From NCBI GenBank assembly GCA_030432655.1, contig JAUILA010000031.1, positions 1 through 50,696 on the forward strand: DNA of 50,696 nucleotides, given 5' to 3'. Shown here one piece after another: positions 44,753 through 50,696 of the stretch (its first letter is position 1; each line of letters starts with the position of its first letter). The notes under the pieces were generated by a model that saw only the letters and a list, made by a program, of their open reading frames with translations, had not been told where the DNA came from and did no database searches. This DNA comes from Bacteroidia bacterium (GTDB lineage Bacteria; Bacteroidota; Bacteroidia; Cytophagales; Cyclobacteriaceae). The translations under genes were made by a program, and so were the position numbers.

Positions 44753-46567
44753 TTATTGGTACATTTTCTCAATGAGTTCCTGGTATTCCTCATTGATGAA
44801 TTTTCTTTTCACTTTCATGGTTGGGGTGACTTCCCCGTCTTCCACATACAGTCGCTTATCGAGTATGGTGAAATTTCGGATTGTTTCCACCCGCGCCAGC
44901 TCCTTGTTCACCTGCCTGACCTCACCTGCAATCAGCTTCCGGATCTCCGGGTGATCAGCCAGTTCAGAATAGGATGAATAGGATATTTTGTGGTCCCTGG
45001 CATACTTGTTAATATTTTCCTCATCCAGAATTATAATGGCCGAGATAAATTTGCGCTTATCCCCGATCACAATCGCATCATTAATGTAGATGCTGAATTT
45101 GAGTTTATTCTCTATTTTCTGGGGAGCAATGTTTTTGCCCCCGGCGGTAATGATGATATCCTTTTTGCGATCCAGGATCGTGAGGTACCCTTCCTCATCA
45201 AACTTACCGATATCGCCGGTATGGAGCCACCCATCCATGATCGTATTCGAAGTGGATACTTCATCCTTATAGTAGCCTGAGGTAACGCCAGGATGCCTGG
45301 CCAGAATCTCACCCTCCTCCGATATTTTCACAGCATTTTCAAGAATCGGCCTGCCTACTGTACCCAGCTTAAAGTCTGTAGGGGTGGAGAAAGTGATCAG
45401 TGCGCTGGTCTCAGTCATGCCATATCCTTCAATTATCGGAAGCTCGAGCATATGGTAAAAGCGAAGAACTTTCGGCGAAATAGGTGCGGCTCCGCTGATT
45501 GCATAGCGCATCCGGTTTATTCCCATCATGTATTTCAAAGGATACAACACCCCCCAGTAAGCCAGGAAGCGCTTAATCCGCAACGTGATCCCTACAGGCC
45601 TGTTATCCAGTTTCCTGTTCGCATATTCCATACCGACCCGGGTAGCCAGCCTGAAAAGCCAGCGATTTAGCCAGGGGGCGTCTTCTATGCGCAGGAGAAT
45701 ACGTGACTGAAATTTTTCCCATACCCGGGGTACGGCATAGCCGATGGTGGGCCGGATCTCTGTAAGGTTTTTGGCAATGGTTTCAGTGCTTTCCGCAAAG
45801 TTGATCGTATACCCGGCACAAATGTGGAAATACGCACTGAACATACGTTCAAAAATGTGGCAGAGCGGGAGAAAGGACATAGTCTGATCCTTCTCACTGA
45901 CGAGGCCCATCTCATAAAGTGTACGGGCTGTCCAGATTATGTTGCGCCCGGAGAGCATTACACCCTTTGGCGGTCCGGTAGTTCCTGAAGTATAGACCAG
46001 CAGAGAAATATCCTCCGGATCTACTTTTTCTGCCCGCTCCTGATATTCTTCCGACTGAATTTCACTTAGCGATTCTCCTTTCTTCAGAAAATCCGGGTAA
46101 TACATGACTCCCGGATCGTCCATTCGTTCAAGGCCTTTCTTATCCCAATAGACTATGTATTCCAGCGAGGGCACCTCTGCTTTCATAGCCAGCCATTTAT
46201 CCACCTGTTCTTCATTCTCGGCAAATAACACCCTGCACTCGGAATGATTAATAATATACTGTACCTGCTGCCAGGAATTGGTCGTGTAAATACCCACCGT
46301 GCGCGCCCCGGCCAACTGGATACCCATGTCCATGAATAACCACTCCGGACAATTCTCCCCGATAATCCCAACAAAATCACCTGCATTGATCCCAAGTGAA
46401 ATAAGGCTGTTGGCCACCTTCACCGATTCAGCATAATAGTCATTCCAGGAATATTCCTGCCAAAGCCCGAGGTCCTTGAACCGCATAGCGATACGATCGC
46501 CGCGTTCCCGGCACACCTCCGTGAATAAAGACGGAATGCTTTTTATTTCCTGATCCGTTACCTCCAT
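44753..46567 (-). CDS. Long-chain acyl-CoA ligase (AMP-forming)
   Basis: A 604-residue adenylate-forming enzyme: P-loop-like YTSGTTGPPKGVM, the A5 motif GYGMTETSA, the hinge TGDIGKFDEEGYLTILDRKK, and the A10 lysine region GGKNIAPQKIE. It has the normal length and insertions of the FadD15/long-chain group and would activate fatty or related acids to CoA thioesters. It starts within the livF gene (10-base overlap) and precedes the binding protein, so it is an integral part of the transporter operon. That linkage suggests that the imported substrate, or an associated acid, is trapped as a CoA ester. This link is inference. Confidence 0.93.
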   Translation of the reverse strand: MEVTDQEIKSIPSLFTEVCRERGDRIAMRFKDLGLWQEYSWNDYYAESVKVANSLISLGINAGDFVGIIGENCPEWLFMDMGIQLAGARTVGIYTTNSWQQVQYIINHSECRVLFAENEEQVDKWLAMKAEVPSLEYIVYWDKKGLERMDDPGVMYYPDFLKKGESLSEIQSEEYQERAEKVDPEDISLLVYTSGTTGPPKGVMLSGRNIIWTARTLYEMGLVSEKDQTMSFLPLCHIFERMFSAYFHICAGYTINFAESTETIAKNLTEIRPTIGYAVPRVWEKFQSRILLRIEDAPWLNRWLFRLATRVGMEYANRKLDNRPVGITLRIKRFLAYWGVLYPLKYMMGINRMRYAISGAAPISPKVLRFYHMLELPIIEGYGMTETSALITFSTPTDFKLGTVGRPILENAVKISEEGEILARHPGVTSGYYKDEVSTSNTIMDGWLHTGDIGKFDEEGYLTILDRKKDIIITAGGKNIAPQKIENKLKFSIYINDAIVIGDKRKFISAIIILDEENINKYARDHKISYSSYSELADHPEIRKLIAGEVRQVNKELARVETIRNFTILDKRLYVEDGEVTPTMKVKRKFINEEYQELIEKMYQ

Positions 46568-47325
46568 GTGCGTTTTCGTTTATATCGCTGATACCCCTTG
46601 ATGGATTCATTCTCCTTGATACCCAGGTAAAATTCCCGTACATCCTCATCTGATTCCAGTTCAACGGCCGGTCCGTTCCGCACAAACCTCCCGTTTTCCA
46701 TAATGTAGACTTCGTCTGCCACCTGGAATGCCATTCGCGCATTCTGTTCTACCAGGAGAATGGTTATCCCCTGCTTGTTGATTTCCTTTATGATCCCGAA
46801 AATCTCTGTTACCAGCCTGGGCGAAAGACCAAGGGATGGCTCATCCAGGATCAGCAGATCCGGTTTATTCATCAGTGCCCGGCCAATCGCCAGCATTTGC
46901 TGCTCACCGCCGGATAATTTGCCGGCCATTTGTCCGATCCTGTCTTTAAGCGCCGGAAACCAGGTCAGGATCCGTTCAAGATCTTCTTTCACAGCCCGTT
47001 TATCACGACGCTGGTAGGCACCCACCAGCAAATTCTCCTTCACCGTCAGTTCTTCAAAAACCTCCCTGCCTTCCGGTACATAGCCTATCCCCAGCGAAAT
47101 GATCCGGTGCGTTTCCCTGCCCTCAATTGGCAACCCCTGGTAAAGAATAGTACCTTTTTCGGGCTGGTCATCAATCAGTCCGAGAATGGTATTCAGTGTC
47201 GTGGATTTGCCGGCCCCATTATTCCCAAGAATAGCCGTTATCTTTCCTTCTGCCACGGTAAAGGAAATACCATTAAGGACTTTCACCTTGTCATAAAAGG
47301 TCTCTATGTTTTCTATCGTCAGCAT
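46558..47325 (-). CDS. livF: Liv-type ABC transporter ATP-binding protein (LivF)
   Basis: A 255-residue ATPase: Walker A GNNGAGKST, signature LSGGEQQM, Walker B LLILDEPSLGL, the VEQNARMAF switch region. The pattern LSGGEQQM and a final helix distinguish LivF from LivG. The start overlaps the LivG stop by one base (TGATG), and its own end overlaps the ligase gene. The C-terminal 15 residues (ESIKGYQRYKRKRTWR) form a basic tail longer than usual. It works as a heterodimer with LivG on the membrane pair LivH/LivM. Confidence 0.93.
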   Translation of the reverse strand: MLTIENIETFYDKVKVLNGISFTVAEGKITAILGNNGAGKSTTLNTILGLIDDQPEKGTILYQGLPIEGRETHRIISLGIGYVPEGREVFEELTVKENLLVGAYQRRDKRAVKEDLERILTWFPALKDRIGQMAGKLSGGEQQMLAIGRALMNKPDLLILDEPSLGLSPRLVTEIFGIIKEINKQGITILLVEQNARMAFQVADEVYIMENGRFVRNGPAVELESDEDVREFYLGIKENESIKGYQRYKRKRTWR

Positions 47326-48107
47326 CAGGTTGTTTCAGGTATTTCCCCCAGGTAAGCCTTCCGTACTTCTTCATGTTCCAGTACCTCCAGCACCTGCCCC
47401 GTGGCAATCATTCTCCCGAAATTAAGGGCCAGCACCCGGTCGGATATATCTTTTACAAGTTCCATGTTATGTTCAATGACAATGACGGTGACTCCCAGCT
47501 GGTCCCGGATATCCTTGATCCAGAAGATCATATCCTGCCTTTCCTCATTGTTGAGTCCGGCCGCCGGTTCATCCAGCAGCAATATTTTTGGTTCAAGGGC
47601 CAGCGCCCGTCCCAGCTCCAGTAACTTCTGAATACCATAGGGAAGGGCAAACACCGGGCGGTCCCGGTACGCCTCCAGTTCAAGGAATTCGATGATTTCT
47701 TCCACCTTGTGCCGGTGAGCAATTTCTTCCCGGGCGGCGCGGGATCTCCTGAATGGCATGGCAAGTATCCGCAACAGGGATGCCTGCATGTGAATATGTC
47801 GTCCGAGCAGTAGATTATCTACAGCGGTCAGGTAGCGGAACAGTTCGAGATTCTGAAAGGTCCTTGCGATTCCGGCCCGGGCGATCCGGTGAGGTGCCCA
47901 TCCGGTGATCTCCTTCTCCGCCAGCTGAATACTCCCTTCGTCAGGTGTGTACAATCCGCTAATGCAATTAAATATGGTGGATTTACCGGCACCGTTCGGA
48001 CCGATCACGGAGAATATCTCACCCTCCTCCAGTTCGAATGACAAGTCTGACAGCGCCTGGACCCCGCCGAATGATTTACTGATATGGTTCAGGGAAAACA
48101 GGCTCAT
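47325..48107 (-). CDS. livG: Liv-type ABC transporter ATP-binding protein (LivG)
   Basis: A 260-residue ATPase with Walker [30 protein letters not shown], an atypical signature [15 protein letters not shown] (LivG proteins usually have LSYGQQR), and Walker [13 protein letters not shown]. The VIEHNMELV switch motif is present. It overlaps livH by 4 bases (ATGA) and livF by one base, which indicates tight co-translation. Confidence 0.93.
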   Translation of the reverse strand: MSLFSLNHISKSFGGVQALSDLSFELEEGEIFSVIGPNGAGKSTIFNCISGLYTPDEGSIQLAEKEITGWAPHRIARAGIARTFQNLELFRYLTAVDNLLLGRHIHMQASLLRILAMPFRRSRAAREEIAHRHKVEEIIEFLELEAYRDRPVFALPYGIQKLLELGRALALEPKILLLDEPAAGLNNEERQDMIFWIKDIRDQLGVTVIVIEHNMELVKDISDRVLALNFGRMIATGQVLEVLEHEEVRKAYLGEIPETT

Positions 48108-48979
48108 ACCTTTCTCACATAATGTTTATCGAATAGTCCGGATGGCTTTATAAAGAGCACCAGCATAATAATCGCGAAAGCCACAATGGATTTAAATTCG
48201 AGTGAGATGTAGAAACCGAACAGGTTCTCGACAAGACCCAGGAGCAAACCGCCGATCACCACACCATGCAGCGATTTCATGCCACCCAGTACCGCTGCGG
48301 CAAACCCTTTGAGGAGCGGGTCCCACATCATGGATGGGTCAAGGGTGGAAATCGGTGCGACCAGGACACCGGCGATGGCGCCTACGATCGAACTGATCCC
48401 GAAGGATATTCCCAATATCCGGTTAGTGGGAATTCCGTTGAATTTCGCCGCCCGTACATTCTGCTGGCTGGCTTTCATGGCCAGTCCGAGGTTGGTGTGT
48501 TCAAGAAGCAAATACAATCCCGCCATCACCAGGATAGCGAGTACAATGGAAGCCAGGTTGTGTTCGGTCAGGACCACACTCTCTGTCTGGAACACCACTT
48601 CTGACTCGGAGAATGGCAGGGAGAAGGTCCGCTGATCACTTCCCCATTTCCAGCCTGCCAGTCCGTAGAGAACCATTTGAAATCCGAGGGTAATTATGAT
48701 GAACCCCAGCAGGTTCGGTTCCTTGGCCCGGCGAATAAAGATGAATTCAAACAGAAACCCCAGGCAAAAGGCAAAGACCAGGGTTCCGGCCAGCGCATAA
48801 AGAAATGGCCAACCCAACACACTCAGCAGGATGAAGGTGATATAGGTGGAAAACATCGCCATTTCCCCCTGGGCGAAGTTGGGGATTTCGGAAGCCTTGT
48901 AAATGATGCTCATGGACAAGGCGATGAGCGCATAGATACTTCCGGCCACCAGGGCGTTTACTAGCAGTTGACTAATCAT
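48104..48979 (-). CDS. livH: Liv-type ABC transporter permease (LivH)
   Basis: A 291-residue integral membrane protein with about eight hydrophobic segments and the family motifs [20 protein letters not shown] at the start, [33 protein letters not shown] and [12 protein letters not shown] near the EAA loop. It forms the membrane channel with LivM. The gene starts 3 bases after the LivM stop codon. Confidence 0.93.
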   Translation of the reverse strand: MISQLLVNALVAGSIYALIALSMSIIYKASEIPNFAQGEMAMFSTYITFILLSVLGWPFLYALAGTLVFAFCLGFLFEFIFIRRAKEPNLLGFIIITLGFQMVLYGLAGWKWGSDQRTFSLPFSESEVVFQTESVVLTEHNLASIVLAILVMAGLYLLLEHTNLGLAMKASQQNVRAAKFNGIPTNRILGISFGISSIVGAIAGVLVAPISTLDPSMMWDPLLKGFAAAVLGGMKSLHGVVIGGLLLGLVENLFGFYISLEFKSIVAFAIIMLVLFIKPSGLFDKHYVRKV

Positions 48980-48982
48980 AAT

Positions 48983-50029
48983 TTAAAATGGCCATAACCT
49001 CCAGTACCGTTTTACCCGTAACCATAGTCCGTTCAATCCCATCGGTTCAAAAAGGATCACCCCGATCAGGATCAACCCGGTAAGTACCCATTTAATGTTG
49101 GCGATGCCGGAGGTATTCATGAGTGAGTCGGAGAATGCGACAATCACATCACCCAGTACAGGCACCCCGACAATATTTTCAAGTTGCAGGCCCAGGTAGG
49201 TCATCACAATTGCACCCAATACCGAACCGGTCACACTTCCCAGACCGCCCAGCACAATGGTCGCAAGGAAAATTATTGACATCATGAAGGAAAATGTGCC
49301 GGGGGTAACAAACTGCAGGTACAGTCCCCAAAGACAACCAGCAATCCCGGCATAAAACGCACTGATAGCGAAACTGAATGTTTTGTAATGTGAGACGTTG
49401 ATCCCGATCACTGAAGCAGCAATATCACTATCCCGGATGGCCTGGAATGCCCGTCCGATGCGGCTTTTCAGGAGAATGATGGTGATGATGACCAGCACCA
49501 CCGTGGTAATGGTAAAGACATAGTATAGGGCTGTATCATAAGGGAGGCCGGTCCACCCAAGTTTTAGCTTCGGAACCGACATGCCCGTCCGCCCGCCAAA
49601 CACATCCATTCTCCCGATAATGACCATAACTGCCAGTCCGAAACCGAGCGTGACAATCGAGAGATAGGGACCCTCGAGGCGAAGCGAGGGAATGCCGAGA
49701 AATGCGCCAATGAGGGCGGTGAGAAGGGCGGCCAGTAAGAGTGCAGGGACAAATGGAAGGCCTAATTGCATGAGGAGCGCTCCACTGTAGGCGCCGATGG
49801 CCACAAAACCGGCATGACCCAGGGAAATCTGTCCTGTATTGCCGACAAGGACATTCAGTCCGAGTGCCACAATAACATTCAGGGCCATCAGGTTAATGAC
49901 GGACAGGTAATAGGCTTTAATGAAAAACGGCAGGAGGGCAAGTACAAGGATAAACAGAAACGTCCAGAATCGACTGGCACGGTTTCTGAAAATCCGGATG
50001 TCCTCAAAATACCCACGTTTGAGTTTCAT
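48983..50029 (-). CDS. livM: Liv-type ABC transporter permease (LivM)
   Basis: The start is taken at ATG 50029, giving 348 residues (begins MKLKRGYFEDIRIFRNR, then the first membrane helix). An upstream TTG at 50092 would add 21 residues but has no support. Family motifs are NTGQISLGHAGFVAIGAYSG, LRLEGPYLSIVTLGFGLAVM, SRIGRAFQAIRDSDIAAS and FLATIVLGGLGSVTGSVLGA. It is the first gene of the operon (livM-H-G-F-ligase-K). The upstream gap to 50192 should hold the promoter, but no clear -7 element was found. Confidence 0.93.
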   Translation of the reverse strand: MKLKRGYFEDIRIFRNRASRFWTFLFILVLALLPFFIKAYYLSVINLMALNVIVALGLNVLVGNTGQISLGHAGFVAIGAYSGALLMQLGLPFVPALLLAALLTALIGAFLGIPSLRLEGPYLSIVTLGFGLAVMVIIGRMDVFGGRTGMSVPKLKLGWTGLPYDTALYYVFTITTVVLVIITIILLKSRIGRAFQAIRDSDIAASVIGINVSHYKTFSFAISAFYAGIAGCLWGLYLQFVTPGTFSFMMSIIFLATIVLGGLGSVTGSVLGAIVMTYLGLQLENIVGVPVLGDVIVAFSDSLMNTSGIANIKWVLTGLILIGVILFEPMGLNGLWLRVKRYWRLWPF

Positions 50030-50191
50030 CGGAATGCTGAAATAAAGGCGGTAAAACCAACCTGACAAACTAGATAACCTTACCAGAAGCAAGGACCGGA
50101 GGCGTCAATAATCAATTGAAATTCAGCACAATTCTTTTCAATGAGTCTAATAAGATAGCATTTTATTTTGAATGAATGCAACTATTGGGTT

Positions 50192-50323
50192 ATTGTCATC
50201 AACGGCGAAGAGTGAGACCAGGGATCCGATTCTTCATTGTCATCCCCGGCGAACAGCAGTGAGACCGGGGATCCGATTCTTCATTGTCATCCCCGGCGAA
50301 CAGCAGTGAGACCGGGGATCCCG
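50192..50323 (+). repeat. Tandem 44-47-bp repeat of the GTCAT..GATC type
   Basis: Three consecutive units starting ATTGTCATC at 50192, 50236 and 50283. The second and third share at least 41 bases; the first is diverged. Each has the form GTCATCCCCGGCG - centre - CCGGGGATCC, so the ends can pair with each other into a hairpin. There are no spacers. Confidence 0.85.
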
Positions 50324-50340
50324 ATAATATGAAAGAGATA

Positions 50341-50400
50341 TCTTCGTAGCCGCGGGATCTCGGGTTACACGCCCTTCGGTCGTGTCCACGAGATGACAGT
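50341..50400 (-). repeat. Inverted GTCAT..GATC repeat unit
   Basis: From TCTTCGTAGCCGCGGGATCT to ACGAGATGACAGT, in the orientation opposite to the preceding tandem units. The first half shares CTTCGTAGC-GC with copy C at 43231, and the end shares GATGACAG with it, while the centre (with arms near CTCGGGTTACACG and CGTGTCCACGAG) differs. Confidence 0.75.
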
Positions 50401-50405
50401 GAGGC

Positions 50406-50480
50406 CCTCTCCTTCTGTTCTCCCTCTCCCTCTCCTTTTGTACTCCCTCTCCCTCTCCCTCTCCCTCTCTTTCTCCCCTC
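50406..50480 (+). repeat. CTCCCT hexamer microsatellite
   Basis: A pyrimidine-rich tract of CTCCCT/CTCTCC units, the complement of the tract at 33996-34050. It lies between the repeats and the esterase gene end and makes up the rest of this gene-free stretch (50093-50483). Confidence 0.75.
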
Positions 50481-50483
50481 CAC

Positions 50484-50696
50484 TCACAACTTCTCCGCGA
50501 TCTGCTCCAGCACGCGGCGGTAGGAGTAGTTGGTGCAATGACCGGTCATTGGCGTGTACTCGATGACAGCGTCGGATTCGGGATTTTGCATGTTACCCAG
50601 GGCGTCATCAAAGGCACGGGTCGCCATATTCAGGTAAAAATTGTCCATGTCGCCGGTCCAGATATAGATTTTACCCTGCAGTTTCGGACCAAGTTC
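50484..50696 (-). CDS. Partial C-terminus of an esterase-like alpha/beta hydrolase
   Basis: Only the last 70 residues are inside the window, ending at TGA 50484-50486. They read in part GKIYIWTGDMDNFYLNMATR, FDDALGNM, YTPMTGHCTNYSYRRVLEQI. The Asp in TGDMDNFYLN and the His in MTGHCTNYS would be the acid and base of the triad of an exported esterase of the enterochelin-esterase/EsteraseD-type family; the nucleophile lies outside. The frame was read by hand and has no internal stop. Confidence 0.7.
   Translation of the reverse strand, partial: ELGPKLQGKIYIWTGDMDNFYLNMATRAFDDALGNMQNPESDAVIEYTPMTGHCTNYSYRRVLEQIAEKL

Noticed and set aside
50030-50092. TTG-started extension of LivM
   Set aside because: The extra 21 residues are not expected in the family, and an ATG at 50029 precedes the first membrane helix at a normal distance.
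50192-50323. Possible CRISPR array from evenly spaced repeats
   Set aside because: The units follow one another with no unique spacers, only two are alike, and there are no cas genes in the window.
50199-50483. 94-residue frame on the minus strand
   Set aside because: It lies wholly in the repeats and the CTCCCT microsatellite; its peptide is low complexity and repeats itself.
1-50696. tRNA, rRNA or riboswitch
   Set aside because: No cloverleaf with a T-loop GGTTCRA pattern, rRNA segment or known aptamer consensus was noticed in the intergenic gaps; a covariance search was not possible.

Overview
The window looks like a chromosomal segment of a Bacteroidota bacterium, most probably a member of the Cytophagales. 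The supporting signs are: a type IX secretion C-terminal sorting domain on a 1380-residue exported protein; several Bacteroidota-type proteins (orphan FtsX-like permease, DUF2807/GIN lipoprotein, PorT-type barrel, LpxH of the Bacteroidota type, RsfS-FtsH next to BirA); and promoter elements of the form TAnnTTTG with little Shine-Dalgarno signal. Base composition is moderate (mid-40s G+C by eye). No rRNA, tRNA, CRISPR array, phage or transposase gene was seen.

Layout. 0-9.2 kb: an unknown helical protein, an alpha/beta hydrolase, a sialidase-like exported protein, then the housekeeping group birA (reverse), rsfS, ftsH, lpxH and a small exported protein. 9.2-9.95 kb: a small GIY-YIG nuclease gene bracketed by arrays of short repeats that point towards it from both sides, including a perfect 37-bp inverted repeat. 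10.4-13.8 kb: a sigma-54 response regulator and its sensor kinase (overlapping), a secondary acyl carrier protein and a macro-domain protein. 13.9-30.2 kb: exported and envelope proteins: an M1 peptidase, a three-gene exported operon (class V aminotransferase fold, ankyrin, NTF2-like), an FtsX-like permease, an IPT/Kelch-like lipoprotein coupled to a beta-barrel protein, a GIN lipoprotein, a gene with a damaged 5' end, a YHS lipoprotein, an HTH membrane protein, a DPP-IV-type peptidase and a PorT-like barrel. 30.2-37.6 kb: two paralogous PAS-LuxR regulators flank ppdK and a YceI protein, followed by an SDR and a serine hydrolase. 37.7-41.8 kb: the giant type IX substrate, built as three copies of a two-module unit. 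42.1-50.1 kb: a DUF4349 lipoprotein and a complete Liv-type ABC transporter operon (livM-H-G-F, acyl-CoA ligase, livK) on the minus strand. The right edge holds the C-terminus of an esterase-like protein.

Two themes stand out. First, short intergenic repeats with conserved ends (GTCAT..C / GATC) and variable centres occur at 9.2-9.9, 41.9-42.1, 43.1-43.5 and 50.2-50.4 kb; one cluster encloses a lone GIY-YIG nuclease gene, and others bracket the DUF4349 gene and the liv operon. Second, the liv-acyl-CoA ligase operon is of a kind better known from Proteobacteria and Actinobacteria and may have been acquired. All functions are read from sequence motifs by eye; no database search was run.
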